From assembly GCF_006385685.1 (NCBI RefSeq), contig NZ_VFRP01000012.1, forward strand, positions 1 to 64,000: a stretch of DNA of 64,000 nt. The letters run 5' to 3'. This document shows positions 42,687 to 52,908 of this stretch, piece by piece. The first letter of the stretch is position 1, and each line of letters starts with the position of its first letter. This stretch comes from Amaricoccus solimangrovi (GTDB lineage: Bacteria; Pseudomonadota; Alphaproteobacteria; Rhodobacterales; Rhodobacteraceae). Under the pieces are notes generated by a model. It did not search any database, was not told the DNA's origin, and was given only the letters and a program-made list of their open reading frames with translations. The translations under genes were made by a program, and so were the position numbers.

Positions 42687-45407
42687 TCAGCGCGCCCGCT
42701 TGCCGAGGAAGGCCGCCGCGAGGCCGAGCAGGACCGGCGCGGCGGCGGCGAGCGCGAGGAAATCGGGCGCGAGCGGGCCGATGGCGAGGCCCTTCGAGAA
42801 GATGCCGCGCGCGATGGTGACGAAATGGCTCGCCGGGAACAGCGCGCCGAAGACCGCGCCGCCGCCGTCGAGCGAGGAAACGGGCGTGAGCAGGCCCGAG
42901 AACTGGATCGTCGGGATGATCGTGGCCAGCGCCGTGGCGAAGATCGCCGCGATCTGGCTCGACATGAAGGTCGAGATCACGAGGCCGATCCCGGTCGCGG
43001 CGAAGGCGTAGATCAGCGCGGCGAGCGTGAGCGCGGGAAAGCTGCCCGTCAGCGGCACGCGGAAGAAGAAGACCGCGAACCCCGCCAGCATCAGGAAGTT
43101 CAGCATCGCGATCGCGACATAGGGCAGCTGCTTGCCGAGCAGGAATTCGAGCCGCGTGACCGGGGTGACGTGGAAGTTCACGATCGAGCCCAGCTCCTTC
43201 TCGCGCACGATCGAGAGCGTGGCGAGCATCGCCGGGATCATCAGGAGCAGCATCGGGATCACCGCGGGCACCATCGCGACGAGGCTCTCGACGCCGGGGT
43301 TGTAGCGGTAGCGCGGGGCGAGGTCGAAGGCGGCCCCCGCCGCCGCCGCGTGGTTCTCGCGCGCCTTGCGCGCCAGCCAGTCGGCGTGCATGCCCCGCGC
43401 GTAGCCCCGGATCGTCTCGGCGCGCGTCGGCATCGCCCCGTCGATCCAGGCCGCGACCTCGACCGGCGTTCCCCGCGCGACGTCGCGCGCGAATCCCGGC
43501 GGGATCTCGAGCGCGAGGCTGATTTCGCCCGCCCGCATCCGCCGGTCGAGATCGTCGTAGCTCGTGATCGGCGGCTGTTCGGAGAAATAGCGCGAGCCCG
43601 CGATGTCGCTCACATAGTCGCGGCTCGTCGCGGTGGCGTCGCGGTCGAGCACGGCGAAGCCGAGGTTTCGCACGTCGAGATTGATGCCGTAGCCGATCAC
43701 GAACATCAGGATCAGGCTGCCGGCGAAGGCGAGCGCCGCGCGGATCGGGTCGCGCCGCAGCTCCAGCGCCTCGAGCCGGCTGTAGGCGAGCATCCGGCGC
43801 GGATCGAAGGCCCGCCGCCGCCGGGTCTCCGCTTCCGCCGGAGCCTCCGTCACCGGGGGCGGAGCGGACGCCTCCGGCCCCGTCGCCGCCTCGAGAAAGG
43901 CGATGAACGCCTCCTCGAGACTCGCCGCGCCCTTCGCGGCCATGATCGCGCCGGGCGTGTCGCTCGCCAGCACCCGGCCCGCGTGCATGAGCGAGATCCG
44001 GTCACAGAGCGCGGCCTCGTTCATGAAATGGGTCGAGACGAAGATCGTCACCCCGTCGCGGCGCGAAAGCTCGCCCAGCGTCCGCCAGAACCCCGCCCGC
44101 GCCACCGGATCGACGCCCGAGGTCGGCTCGTCGAGGATCAGGATGTCGGGCGCGTGGATGAGCGCCACGGCGAGGCTCAGCCGCTGCCGCGCGCCGAGCG
44201 GCAGCGCCTCGGGCAGCGCGTCGAGCACGGCGCCGAGGTCGAAACGGTCCACCATCTCCGCGATCCGCCCCGGGATCCCGGCGCGCGGCAGGTCGAAGAG
44301 ATGCGCGTGCAGCTCCAGATTGCCGCGCACGGTGAGCTCGGCGTAGAGCGAGAAGGCCTGGCTCATGTAGCCGACGCGCCGGCGCGTCTCGATGTCGCGC
44401 GGATCGACCCGGGCACCGAGAAGCTTCGCCTCGCCCTCGCTCGCGGGCAGGAGGCCGGTCAGCATCTTCATCGTCGTCGTCTTGCCCGACCCGTTGGAGC
44501 CGAGGAAGCCGAAGATCTCGCCCCGGCGGATCCGGAAGCTCACGTGGTCGACGGCGGTGAAGCCGCCGAAGCGCATCGTGAGCCCCTCCGCCTCGATCAC
44601 CGGCGCCTCGTCCGGCCGGGCGGGCGGCGGCGCGAAGCGCGGCGGGGCATAGCCGCGCCGCCGCACCTCCGGCAGGAGCGCGACGAAGGCGGCGTCGAGA
44701 TCGTCCGTCCCCGCGCGCGCCATCAGCTCGCCCGGCGTCCCGGTCGCGAGGATCCGGCCCGCCTCCATCGCGACGAGCCAGTCGAATCCCGCCGCTTCCT
44801 CCATGTAGGCGGTGGCGACGATCACGCTCATCCCCGGCCGGCGCGCCCGGATGCCGCCGACGAGTTCCCAGAACTGGCGGCGCGACAGCGGATCGACGCC
44901 CGTCGTCGGCTCGTCGAGGATCAGCAGGTCGGGATCGTGGATGAGCGCGCAGCAGAGGCCGAGCTTCTGCTTCATGCCGCCCGAGAGCTTGCCCGCCGGG
45001 CGGTCCGCGAAGGGCGCGAGCCCGGTGCCGGCGAGAAGCCGCGCGATCCGCGCCCGCCGCTCCGGCCCGTCCTGGCCGAACAGCCGGCCGAAGAAGTCGC
45101 AGTTCTCCGCGACCGAGAGCGTCGGGTAGAGATTGCGCCCGAGCCCCTGCGGCATGTAGGCGATCCGGGGCCGGACCCGCGCGAGATGGGCGTCCGCGCC
45201 GATGTCGCCGCCGAGCACTTCGACGCGTCCCGCCGCGACCCGCCGCGCCCCCGCGACGAGGGAGAGCAGCGTCGACTTCCCCACGCCGTCGGGACCGATC
45301 AGGCCGACGACCCGCCCGGGCGGAATGTCGAGCGTCACCCCGTCGAGCGCCCGCGTCGCGCCGAAGGACAGCGCGACCTCCTCCAGCCGGGCGACGGGAG
45401 GGGTCAT
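42687..45407 (-). CDS. rbbA: RbbA-type double ABC ATPase fused to ABC-2 permease
   Basis: A 906-residue fusion. The first ABC domain (about 5-215) has [19 protein letters not shown] and [13 protein letters not shown]. The second (about 270-480) has GSNGSGKTT and [13 protein letters not shown], but its signature is degenerate (PLGARQRLS instead of LSGGQ). The C-terminal 380 residues are an ABC-2 permease with six helices and [21 protein letters not shown]. coli RbbA was named for ribosome association, but the fused permease fits an exporter. The ATG at 45407 overlaps the HlyD-like stop by ATGA; translation is coupled. Confidence 0.9.
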   Translation of the reverse strand: MTPPVARLEEVALSFGATRALDGVTLDIPPGRVVGLIGPDGVGKSTLLSLVAGARRVAAGRVEVLGGDIGADAHLARVRPRIAYMPQGLGRNLYPTLSVAENCDFFGRLFGQDGPERRARIARLLAGTGLAPFADRPAGKLSGGMKQKLGLCCALIHDPDLLILDEPTTGVDPLSRRQFWELVGGIRARRPGMSVIVATAYMEEAAGFDWLVAMEAGRILATGTPGELMARAGTDDLDAAFVALLPEVRRRGYAPPRFAPPPARPDEAPVIEAEGLTMRFGGFTAVDHVSFRIRRGEIFGFLGSNGSGKTTTMKMLTGLLPASEGEAKLLGARVDPRDIETRRRVGYMSQAFSLYAELTVRGNLELHAHLFDLPRAGIPGRIAEMVDRFDLGAVLDALPEALPLGARQRLSLAVALIHAPDILILDEPTSGVDPVARAGFWRTLGELSRRDGVTIFVSTHFMNEAALCDRISLMHAGRVLASDTPGAIMAAKGAASLEEAFIAFLEAATGPEASAPPPVTEAPAEAETRRRRAFDPRRMLAYSRLEALELRRDPIRAALAFAGSLILMFVIGYGINLDVRNLGFAVLDRDATATSRDYVSDIAGSRYFSEQPPITSYDDLDRRMRAGEISLALEIPPGFARDVARGTPVEVAAWIDGAMPTRAETIRGYARGMHADWLARKARENHAAAAGAAFDLAPRYRYNPGVESLVAMVPAVIPMLLLMIPAMLATLSIVREKELGSIVNFHVTPVTRLEFLLGKQLPYVAIAMLNFLMLAGFAVFFFRVPLTGSFPALTLAALIYAFAATGIGLVISTFMSSQIAAIFATALATIIPTIQFSGLLTPVSSLDGGGAVFGALFPASHFVTIARGIFSKGLAIGPLAPDFLALAAAAPVLLGLAAAFLGKRAR

Positions 45408-46480
45408 TCGACGAGGTTCCGCGCGAGGAAGTCCGGCCATTCCGCCTCCGGATCGAGGCGGACATAGGCGACGCCGGGCAGGCCGGTCTTCACGTAGCGC
45501 ATGTACTTGCGCAGCAGTTCGCGCGGCAGTCGCGCGCGCACGCGGAACATGAGCTTCTGGCGCTCCTCCTCGGTCTCGACCGTCTTGGGCGTGAACTGCG
45601 CGACGTCGGCGACGAAGCTGATCCTCGCGGGCACCACGCGATCCGGCGCGGCGTCGAGCACGAGCCGGACCTCGGTCCCGATCGCGACGCGGCCCGCCTC
45701 GGCGGTCGGCAGGAAGAAGGTCATGTAGACATCGCCGAGATCGACCATGTTGAGGACGCGCCCGCCCGCCGCCAGCACCTCGCCCGGCTCGGCGACGCGG
45801 TACTGCACCCGGCCGTCGCGCGGCGCGCGCAGCGTCGAATCGTCGATATCGGCGCGCACCGCCTCGATCGCCGCCTCCGCGGCGGTGATGGCGGCCCCGG
45901 CGTCCACCACCGTCGCCTTCGCCGCGTTGATCGCCGCTTCGGCGGCGGCGAGCTGCGCCTCGGCCGCGGCGACCGCCGCCTGGGCGGAGCGCGCGGCGGC
46001 GCGGTCGTTGTCGAGGGTCGATTGCGGCACCGTGTTCGACCGGGCCAGCGGCTCGGACCGGGCAAGCTGGCTCTGGGCCGCGTCGCTCTCGGCGCGGCGC
46101 TGCTCGATCACCGCCTGCGCGGCGCGGTGCTCGGCCTCGCGCTGGGTGACGAGGCTGCGCGCGGTCTCGACGCCGATCCGCGCGCGTTCGAGCTCCGCCT
46201 CCGCCTGACGCGCCTTCGCCTCGAGCTGGACCGTGTCCATGCGCGCGAGTTCCTGGCCCCGGGTGACGAAATCGCCCTCGTCCGCCAGGATCTCGGCGAG
46301 CCGCCCGGCCACCTTGGTCGAGATGTCGATCTCGACCGCCTCGATCCGGCCGTTGCCGCGCGCGAACCCCGCCGGCGGGGTATCGCCGCCGAGCCGCGTC
46401 CAGGCGAGATAGCCTGCGAGCAGGAGCGCGGCGAGGACGGCGGCGGCCGGGAGCAGGCGGCTCGGTCGGGGCGGCTTCAT
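45404..46480 (-). CDS. yhiI: HlyD-family periplasmic adaptor (YhiI-like)
   Basis: A 358-residue membrane-fusion protein. One N-terminal anchor helix (residues 9-26) precedes a biotinyl-lipoyl-like segment ([20 protein letters not shown]), a long Ala/Glu/Gln-rich coiled coil (about 85-215) and the second lipoyl half ([20 protein letters not shown]). A beta-barrel domain ends the protein. It should link the RbbA/YhhJ-type inner-membrane exporter to the outer membrane. It is the first gene of the operon; 146 bases separate it from the divergent lldD. Confidence 0.9.
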   Translation of the reverse strand: MKPPRPSRLLPAAAVLAALLLAGYLAWTRLGGDTPPAGFARGNGRIEAVEIDISTKVAGRLAEILADEGDFVTRGQELARMDTVQLEAKARQAEAELERARIGVETARSLVTQREAEHRAAQAVIEQRRAESDAAQSQLARSEPLARSNTVPQSTLDNDRAAARSAQAAVAAAEAQLAAAEAAINAAKATVVDAGAAITAAEAAIEAVRADIDDSTLRAPRDGRVQYRVAEPGEVLAAGGRVLNMVDLGDVYMTFFLPTAEAGRVAIGTEVRLVLDAAPDRVVPARISFVADVAQFTPKTVETEEERQKLMFRVRARLPRELLRKYMRYVKTGLPGVAYVRLDPEAEWPDFLARNLVE

Positions 46481-46626
46481 CTCTCTCCCTTTCGCGCGGT
46501 CCCGCTGCCGTATTTCTGGCCGAAGAGGCGGAAGCCTCGCAAGGGCCGCCTGCGCGGCGGGCCGTGCCGCTGGCCTTTCGGGACGCCCGGGACTAGATCC
46601 GGCGCCGGAACGGAGGGAAGGGTTCG

Positions 46627-47766
46627 ATGCTCGAGACCGCGCTGACGATCGGGGACCTGAAGCGCCGCGCGCGCCGGCGGGTGCCGAGGATGTTCTTCGA
46701 CTACGCCGATTCCGGCGCCTATACCGAGGCGACCTATCGCGCGAACGAGGCCGATTTCGCGAAGATCCGGCTGCGCCAGCGCGTGCTCGTCGACATGACC
46801 GACCGGAGCCTCGCGAGCGAGATGGCGGGCGAGCCGGTCGCCATGCCCGTCGCCCTCGCCCCGACCGGGCTCACCGGCATGCAGCACGCCGATGGCGAGA
46901 TCCTCGCCGCCCAGGCGGCCGAGGCCTTCGGCGTGCCCTTCTGCCTCTCCACCATGTCGATCTGCTCGATCGAGGACGTGGCGGCGCATACGCGCAAGCC
47001 CTTCTGGTTCCAGCTCTACGTGATGCGCGACCGCGATTTCATCGAGCGGCTGATCCGGCGGGCGAAGGCCGCCGGCTGCTCGGCGCTGGTGCTGACGCTC
47101 GACCTGCAGATCCTCGGCCAGCGGCACAAGGACATCCGCAACGGCCTTTCCGCCCCGCCGAAATTCACGCCCCGCCACCTCTGGCAGATGGCGACCCGGC
47201 CGCGCTGGTGCGCCGGGATGCTCGGCACGCGGCGGCGGGGCTTCGGCAACATCGTCGGCCATGCGAAGGACGTGGCCGATCTCTCCTCGCTCTCCTCCTG
47301 GACGGCGGAGCAGTTCGATCCCCGGCTTTCCTGGGACGACGTGGCCTGGATCAAGGAGAAATGGGGCGGGAAGCTGATCCTGAAGGGGATCCTCGACCCC
47401 GAGGACGCGCGCATGGCGCTCGATTCCGGCGCGGACGCGCTCATCGTCTCGAACCACGGCGGGCGGCAGCTCGACGGCGCGCGCTCGGCGATCTCGGCCC
47501 TGCCCGGGATCGTCGCCGCGGTGGACGGCGCGATGGAGGTGCACATGGACGGGGGCGTGCGCTCCGGCCAGGACGTGCTGAGGGCGGTGGCGCTGGGCGC
47601 GAAGGGGGTCTGGATCGGCCGGCCCTTCCTCTACGGGCTCGGCGCGGGCGGCCGGGCCGGGGTGACGCGCGCGCTCGAGATCATCCGGAACGAGCTCGAC
47701 ATCTCTATGGCGCTCTGCGGCCGGCGCGACATCCGCGCGGTGAACGCGGAGATTCTCGACCTCTGA
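46627..47766 (+). CDS. lldD: FMN-dependent L-lactate dehydrogenase / alpha-hydroxy-acid oxidase
   Basis: A 379-residue TIM-barrel flavoenzyme. FMN and substrate residues are visible in [31 protein letters not shown] and [12 protein letters not shown], and the catalytic His277 in [11 protein letters not shown]. The C-terminal FMN phosphate site is [19 protein letters not shown]. LldD is membrane-associated and feeds electrons from L-lactate to quinone. The sequence cannot exclude glycolate or mandelate as substrate. It is separate from the dld-lutABC operon, so its regulation may differ. GGAGGGAAGG precedes the ATG. Confidence 0.9.
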   Translation: MLETALTIGDLKRRARRRVPRMFFDYADSGAYTEATYRANEADFAKIRLRQRVLVDMTDRSLASEMAGEPVAMPVALAPTGLTGMQHADGEILAAQAAEAFGVPFCLSTMSICSIEDVAAHTRKPFWFQLYVMRDRDFIERLIRRAKAAGCSALVLTLDLQILGQRHKDIRNGLSAPPKFTPRHLWQMATRPRWCAGMLGTRRRGFGNIVGHAKDVADLSSLSSWTAEQFDPRLSWDDVAWIKEKWGGKLILKGILDPEDARMALDSGADALIVSNHGGRQLDGARSAISALPGIVAAVDGAMEVHMDGGVRSGQDVLRAVALGAKGVWIGRPFLYGLGAGGRAGVTRALEIIRNELDISMALCGRRDIRAVNAEILDL

Positions 47767-47880
47767 GGCCCGGGGCGGGAGATTCGCGCGCCGAAGCGTC
47801 GGGATTGGAACAGCCGGCGCGGCCGTTTTCCGCGAGGCAGCACGGGCGCGCGTCCCGATCGGCGGCGAAGGAGGAAAGTC

Positions 47881-48765
47881 ATGGAAGAGTTCATCATCAC
47901 GGTCGCCTGCCCGTCGCGGCGCGGCATCGTCGCGGCGGTCTCGGGCGCGCTCGCCGAGCAGGGCTGCAACATCGTCGACAGTTCGCAGTTCAACGATCTC
48001 GACAACGGCCGCTTCTTCATGCGGGTCAGCGTCGTCTCCGAGAACGGCGCGTCCCGCGAGGCGGTCGCGGCGGCGCTGGCGCCCATCGCCGAGGGTTTCG
48101 ACATGGACGTGGCCGTCCATGACGCGGCCGAGCGGGTGAAGGTGATGCTGATGGTCTCGCGCTTCGGCCACTGTCTCAACGACCTGCTCTACCGCTCCCG
48201 CATCGGCGCGCTGCCGATCGACATCGTCGGCGTGGTCTCGAACCATTTCGACTACCAGAAGGTGGTGGTGAACCACGACATCCCGTTCCACCACGTGCGG
48301 GTGACGAAGGAGAACAAGCCCGAGGCCGAGGCGCGGCTGATGGCGCTGGTCGAGGAAAGCGGGGCGGAGCTCATCGTGCTCGCGCGCTACATGCAGGTGC
48401 TGTCGGATTCGCTCTGCCAGAAGATGTCCGGGCGGATCATCAACATCCACCACTCCTTCCTGCCCTCCTTCAAGGGCGCGAACCCCTACAAGCAGGCGCA
48501 TGAGCGCGGCGTGAAGCTGATCGGCGCCACGGCGCATTTCGTGACCGCCGATCTCGACGAGGGGCCGATCATCGAGCAGGACGTGGCGCGGGTGACGCAC
48601 GCGCAGTCGGCGGAGGATTACGTGAGCCTCGGCCGCGACGTCGAGGCGCAGGTTCTGGCGCGCGCGATCCACGCCTATATCCACCGCCGGGCCTTCATGA
48701 ACGGCAACCGGACCGTGGTCTTCCCGGCGAGCCCCGGCAGCTACGCCTCCGAGCGGATGGGCTGA
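47881..48765 (+). CDS. purU: formyltetrahydrofolate deformylase
   Basis: A 294-residue enzyme that hydrolyses 10-formyl-THF to THF and formate, balancing one-carbon pools. An N-terminal ACT domain (residues 1-80, ITVACPSRRGIVAAVSGALA) precedes a formyltransferase domain. The latter has VSNHFDYQKVVVNHDIPFHH, YMQVLSD, the catalytic Asn/His in IINIHHSFLPSFKGANPY and the Asp in GPIIEQDVARV. GAAGGAGGAAAG lies just before the ATG. It is a single gene with a terminator 45 bases downstream. Confidence 0.94.
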   Translation: MEEFIITVACPSRRGIVAAVSGALAEQGCNIVDSSQFNDLDNGRFFMRVSVVSENGASREAVAAALAPIAEGFDMDVAVHDAAERVKVMLMVSRFGHCLNDLLYRSRIGALPIDIVGVVSNHFDYQKVVVNHDIPFHHVRVTKENKPEAEARLMALVEESGAELIVLARYMQVLSDSLCQKMSGRIINIHHSFLPSFKGANPYKQAHERGVKLIGATAHFVTADLDEGPIIEQDVARVTHAQSAEDYVSLGRDVEAQVLARAIHAYIHRRAFMNGNRTVVFPASPGSYASERMG

Positions 48766-48809
48766 GCCGGCCCGTCGCACGCCCGCTTCGGGCCAACAAG
48801 CATATGCAT

Positions 48810-48843
48810 AAGCCGGGGGCGCGCGATCCGCGCCTCCGGCTTT
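48810..48843. terminator. terminator after purU
   Basis: A 14-bp stem with one G-U type mismatch (AAGCCGGGGGCGCG with CGCGCCTCCGGCTT, loop CGATC) is followed by TTTGC. Short TATGCATA elements flank it on both sides (about 48801-48809 and 48853-48861), adding an outer inverted repeat. Confidence 0.7.
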
Positions 48844-48960
48844 GCGCCATTATGTCTATGCATATTCTGGCCGTCACGCCCGCCGTGACCGGCCATGCGC
48901 GGGCCGCGGGGCTGTCCCGCGGGCGGGCAGGATTGCGCGCGCGGGATCTGGCGTGCTAGT

Positions 48961-48982
48961 CATTTCGGAAATTTCTGAAATG
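48961..48982. promoter_or_regulatory. 22-bp near-perfect palindrome upstream of the GbsR-type gene
   Basis: The stretch starts CATTTCGGAAA and ends TTTCTGAAATG; 10 of 11 base pairs are symmetric, with the only mismatch at the seventh position. It ends 10 bp before the ATG of the GbsR/MarR-type regulator that opens the cyd operon, so it is a likely autoregulatory operator. It contains two TTTCNGAAA elements in tandem. Confidence 0.65.
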
Positions 48983-48992
48983 ACGGTATGTC

Positions 48993-49559
48993 ATGAACCT
49001 TTCGCCGCTCGTCCAGTCCTTCGTGCTCCATTTCGGCGAAATGGGCAGCCGCTGGGGCATCAACCGGACGGTGGGGCAGATCTACGCGCTGCTCTACGTG
49101 TCGGAGGATGCGCTCTGCGCCGAGGAAATCGTTGAAATGCTCGGCATCTCGCGCTCCAATGTCTCCATGAGCCTGCGTGAACTGCAGACCTGGAACCTGG
49201 TTCTGCTCCGCCACAAGCCCGGAGACCGTCGTGATTTCTTCACGACCCCGTCCGATGTCTGGGCGATACTGCGCACCCTGGCCGAGGAGCGGAAGAAGCG
49301 GGAGATCGATCCCACCCTCTCGGTCCTGCGCGACCTGATCCTGGTGGAGGCCGGCGACGAGGCGGAGCGTCACGCCCAGGCGCGGATGGCGGAGATGCAC
49401 GGGCTGATCGAGCAGCTGGTGACCTGGTACGACGATGTGAAGACCCTCGACAGCGACCGCCTCGCGACGCTGCTCGCGCTGGGCGCGAAGGTCACGCGGC
49501 TGCTGGAGGCGAAGGACCGGCTGACGCGCTGGCCGCGCAGGACGGATGAGGGGGCCTGA
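48993..49559 (+). CDS. GbsR/MarR-type transcriptional regulator of the cyd operon
   Basis: A 188-residue regulator. The N-terminal part (SFVLHFGEMGSRWGINRTVG) and winged helix (EIVEMLGISRSNVSMSLREL, then LVLLRHKPGDRRDFF) are typical of the GbsR family. The C-terminal half is helical, for dimerisation. It starts 10 bp after a 22-bp palindrome and ends five bases before cydD, so it is the first gene of the operon and probably controls it. In alphaproteobacteria such regulators often precede cydDCAB. The signal sensed is unknown. Confidence 0.85.
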   Translation: MNLSPLVQSFVLHFGEMGSRWGINRTVGQIYALLYVSEDALCAEEIVEMLGISRSNVSMSLRELQTWNLVLLRHKPGDRRDFFTTPSDVWAILRTLAEERKKREIDPTLSVLRDLILVEAGDEAERHAQARMAEMHGLIEQLVTWYDDVKTLDSDRLATLLALGAKVTRLLEAKDRLTRWPRRTDEGA

Positions 49560-49563
49560 GGCG

Positions 49564-51219
49564 ATGGAGCGGGACGCGAGGACGGATGGCCGGCTCGCGC
49601 GCGCCTCGGCGCTCCTCGCCGTCGCGCCGCTCCTCTGGATCCCGCAGGCGGCGCTGATCGCCCTCGCGCTCGGGCGCATCGCAGGCGGCGGGGGCGTCGC
49701 CGGTGTGCTCCTTCCCGCGGCCGGGCTCGTCGCGCTCGCCGCGCTCCGCGCGCTTCTCGAAACCGCGGGCGGGTGGCTCGCCTTCGTTGCCGCGCGGTCC
49801 CGGCTCTCGGCGGCCCGGGCCGCGGCGCTGGCGCGGGTCGCGGCGGGCTCGCCCCTCGATCGCGCGCGCGCGCCTTCGGGGCGGGTCGCGAGCGTGGTCG
49901 CGGAGGAGGCCGAGGCGGTCACGCCCTCTCTGGCACGGTTCCGGCCCGCCCGGCTGCGCGCGGTGGTCGTCCCGCTCGGCATCCTTCTCGCGGTCCTGCC
50001 GCTCTCCTGGCTCGTCGCGCTCCTGCTCCTGATCGCGGCGCCGCTCGTTCCGGTCTTCATGGCGCTCGTCGGCTGGCGCGCCCAGGCGGCGAGCGCGGAG
50101 CGGCTGGGGCATGTCGCCGACATGAACGCGGCGCTGCTCGACCGGCTGCGCGGGATCGCGACGATCCGGGCGCTCGGCGCGGCCAATCTCGCGGCGAGGC
50201 GGCTCCGCGCCGAGGCGGAGCGGTTCCGAGCGGGCACGATGGCGGTGCTCCGGATCGCCTTCCTCTCCTCCGCCGTGCTGGAACTCTTCGCCGCGCTCGG
50301 CGTCGCGATGGTCGCGGTCTTCGTCGGCTTCCACCTGCTCGGCCAGATCGGCTTCGGCGCCTGGGGCGCGAAGCTGACGCTCGGGCAGGGGGTCTTCCTG
50401 CTCCTGCTCGCCCCCGCCTTCTTCGAACCCCTGCGCGAGCTTTCCGCCGTCTGGCACGACCGCGCCTCGGGCGAGGCGGCGCTGGCCGCGCTCGACGCGC
50501 TCGGCCAGGGGGCCGCGGTCCTGCCCGGCGCGGGAGAGGCGGCGGAAGCCCCCTTCGCAGGCACGCCCGCCGTCGCGGTTTCCGGGCTGTGCTTCCGCCA
50601 TGCCGGCCGCGCGGAGGCGGCGCTCGACGGGGTCGCGTTCGATCTGGCGCCGGGCGAGTCCCTCGCCGTCACCGGGCCGAGCGGCGCGGGAAAGTCCACG
50701 CTGCTCGCGCTCGTCGCGGGGCTCGCGACGCCGGAGGCCGGCGAGATCCGGATCGGCGGGCGGCGCCTCGACGCGGAAAGCGCGGCGGAGTTGCGCGCGG
50801 GCATGGCCTGGATCGGCCAGTCGGCCCGGATCTTTCCGGGCACGCTCGCGCGCAACGTCACGCTCGGGCGGTCGATCGGACCCGGGGAGGTGGCCGAGGC
50901 GCTGCGCTTCGCCCGGCTCGACGGGGTGGCGGCGGCGCGCGGCCGCGCGCTGATCGGCGAGGGCGGGTACGGGCTCTCGGGCGGGGAGGCGCTGCGCCTC
51001 ACGATCGCGCGCGCCGCGGCGACGCCCGGCGCGCGGCTGATCCTCGCCGACGAGCCGACCGCGCATCTCGACGCGGAGACCGCCGCCGAGGTGACGGAAC
51101 TCCTGCTCGCGCTCGCGCGGGGGCGCACGCTGATCGTCGCGACCCATGATCCGCTGCTCGCGGCCCGGCTCGACCGGCACCTCGCGCTGGCGGCCCCCGG
51201 GCTGGAGGCCGCCGCGTGA
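49564..51219 (+). CDS. cydD: heterodimeric ABC exporter subunit CydD
   Basis: A 551-residue inner-membrane ABC half-transporter with six helices in the first 310 residues and a C-terminal ATPase. The ATPase has Walker A GPSGAGKST, signature LSGGEALRLTIARA, Walker B LILADEPTAHLD and the switch His in VATHD. CydDC exports cysteine or glutathione and is needed to assemble cytochrome bd haem. The start at 49564 follows the regulator stop by four bases; an upstream ATG at 49546 would overlap it. The stop overlaps the cydC GTG start. Confidence 0.9.
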   Translation: MERDARTDGRLARASALLAVAPLLWIPQAALIALALGRIAGGGGVAGVLLPAAGLVALAALRALLETAGGWLAFVAARSRLSAARAAALARVAAGSPLDRARAPSGRVASVVAEEAEAVTPSLARFRPARLRAVVVPLGILLAVLPLSWLVALLLLIAAPLVPVFMALVGWRAQAASAERLGHVADMNAALLDRLRGIATIRALGAANLAARRLRAEAERFRAGTMAVLRIAFLSSAVLELFAALGVAMVAVFVGFHLLGQIGFGAWGAKLTLGQGVFLLLLAPAFFEPLRELSAVWHDRASGEAALAALDALGQGAAVLPGAGEAAEAPFAGTPAVAVSGLCFRHAGRAEAALDGVAFDLAPGESLAVTGPSGAGKSTLLALVAGLATPEAGEIRIGGRRLDAESAAELRAGMAWIGQSARIFPGTLARNVTLGRSIGPGEVAEALRFARLDGVAAARGRALIGEGGYGLSGGEALRLTIARAAATPGARLILADEPTAHLDAETAAEVTELLLALARGRTLIVATHDPLLAARLDRHLALAAPGLEAAA

Positions 51220-52886
51220 TCCGCGTCCTTCTCCCGCTTTCGCGCGGCACCCGCGGCCGGCTCGCGCTCGGACTCCTGCTCGCGGCGGCGACGCTGCTCG
51301 CGGGCGTCGGGCTCATCGGTCTCTCGGGCTGGTTCATCACCGCGACGGGCCTCGCCGGGGCGAGCGTCGCGACCGCGCTCGCCTTCGACGTCTTCGCGCC
51401 GGCGGCGGCGATCCGGCTGCTCGCGATCCTTCGGACCGGCGCGCGCTACGGCGAGCGGCTGACGACGCATGACGCGGCGCTCGCGAGCCTCGCGGCGCTG
51501 CGCGAGCGGCTGTTCCGGGGGATGGTCCGGGGCGACGCGGCGCCGGACCTGGTCCGGGGGCCGAGCCGGCGGCTCTTCCGGCTCACGCTCGACGTGGACG
51601 CGCTCGACGCGGTCTATTTGCGCGGGATCGTCCCGGCCGCGGCGCTCGGCTGCGCCGCGGGCGCGGTCGGGCTCGGCCTGGGGCTGATGGATGCTCGGGC
51701 GGGCGTGGCGGTGGCGCTGGCGCTGCTCGGGCTGGGGCTCGGGTTTCCGGCGCTGGCGCTCGTCCGCGGGCGGCGGCCGGCGCGGGACCGGGCGCGGCTG
51801 CTGGAAACGCTGCGCGCCGGGGCGGCGGATCTCGCCCATGGCCAGACCGACCTGCTGATGGCGGGCCGGCTCGGCGCCGCGCGGGCGCGGCTCGCGGCGG
51901 CGGATGCGCGGCTCGCGCGGACCGACGCGGCGCTCGACCGGCTGGAGCGGCGGACCGGCGCGGGTCTCGCGCTCGGCCAGGCGGGCCTGCTCGCGGGCAC
52001 GCTTCTCATCGTCGCGGCGCTGGCGGAGCGGGGGGCGATCGGCGCGCCGGTGGCGGCGCTCGGGCTGCTCGGCGTCTTCGCCGCGACCGAACCCTTCGCC
52101 GCGCTGCGCCGCGCGGGCGGCGACCTCGCCCGCGCGCGCCTCGCCGCCCAACGCCTCGGGCCGGGGCTCGCGCCCCGCGCGCCCGTTCCGGCGCCGGCCA
52201 CGCCCGGGCCGGGCCTCGCGGTGGCGCTTCGCGGTGTCGCAGTGAGACATCCAGGCGCGGCGGCGCCCGTGCTCGACGGCATTGACCTGAGCATCGCGGA
52301 GGGCGAGCGGGTCGCGGTGGTCGGCGCCTCCGGGGCGGGGAAATCCACGCTGATCGCGCTCCTGTCCGGCGCGCTCGCACCCGAAGGCGGCGCCGCCGCC
52401 GCGCTGCCCGCCACGCCGCTCGGCCAGCGGACCGAACTCTTCCGCGACAGCCTGCGCGGCAATCTGGCGCTCGCCGCTCCCGGCGCCTCGGATGCCCGGC
52501 TTCTCGGCGCGCTCGACGCCGCCGGGCTCGGATCCTTCGTCGCGGGCCTCGCCGAGGGGCTCGGAACGGAACTCGGGGAGGGCGGGCTCGGCCTCTCCGG
52601 CGGGCAGGGGCGGCGGCTCGCGCTCGCCCGCGCGCTCCTCCACGACCGCCCGCTCTGGCTGCTCGACGAGCCGACGGACGGGCTCGACGCCGCGACCGCC
52701 GCCCGGGTGCTCGGCCGCCTCGACCGGGCGGCGAAGGGGCGGACGCTTCTCATCGCCACGCATATCCGCCGCGAGGCGGCGCTCGCGCACCGGATCGTCG
52801 CGCTTTCGGGCGGCCGGATCGTCGCGGACGCCGCCCGCGGCCAACCCGCCTTCGACAGCCTTCTCGCCGGACTTCGGCCCGACTGA
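51216..52886 (+). CDS. cydC: heterodimeric ABC exporter subunit CydC
   Basis: The 556-residue partner of CydD. It begins with the CydC-type segment VGLIGLSGWFITATGLAG and continues through six helices to an ATPase with GASGAGKST, LSGGQGRRLALARALL and LLDEPTDGLD. The start is GTG at 51216, overlapping the cydD stop as GTGA. The next gene, cydA, begins 22 bases after its stop. The product works with CydD in redox control of the periplasm for cytochrome bd maturation. Confidence 0.9.
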   Translation: MIRVLLPLSRGTRGRLALGLLLAAATLLAGVGLIGLSGWFITATGLAGASVATALAFDVFAPAAAIRLLAILRTGARYGERLTTHDAALASLAALRERLFRGMVRGDAAPDLVRGPSRRLFRLTLDVDALDAVYLRGIVPAAALGCAAGAVGLGLGLMDARAGVAVALALLGLGLGFPALALVRGRRPARDRARLLETLRAGAADLAHGQTDLLMAGRLGAARARLAAADARLARTDAALDRLERRTGAGLALGQAGLLAGTLLIVAALAERGAIGAPVAALGLLGVFAATEPFAALRRAGGDLARARLAAQRLGPGLAPRAPVPAPATPGPGLAVALRGVAVRHPGAAAPVLDGIDLSIAEGERVAVVGASGAGKSTLIALLSGALAPEGGAAAALPATPLGQRTELFRDSLRGNLALAAPGASDARLLGALDAAGLGSFVAGLAEGLGTELGEGGLGLSGGQGRRLALARALLHDRPLWLLDEPTDGLDAATAARVLGRLDRAAKGRTLLIATHIRREAALAHRIVALSGGRIVADAARGQPAFDSLLAGLRPD

Positions 52887-52908
52887 ACCCGTCATGTCAG
52901 GAAGCCTC

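Noticed and set aside
42591-45467. Open frame of about 960 codons antisense to rbbA
   Set aside because: Shadow of the RbbA-type gene, with Arg/Glu/Ala-rich sequence and no recognisable motifs.
47767-47880. Possible riboswitch upstream of purU
   Set aside because: The 114-base spacer has GC-rich stretches but no glycine or tetrahydrofolate aptamer core that I can recognise.
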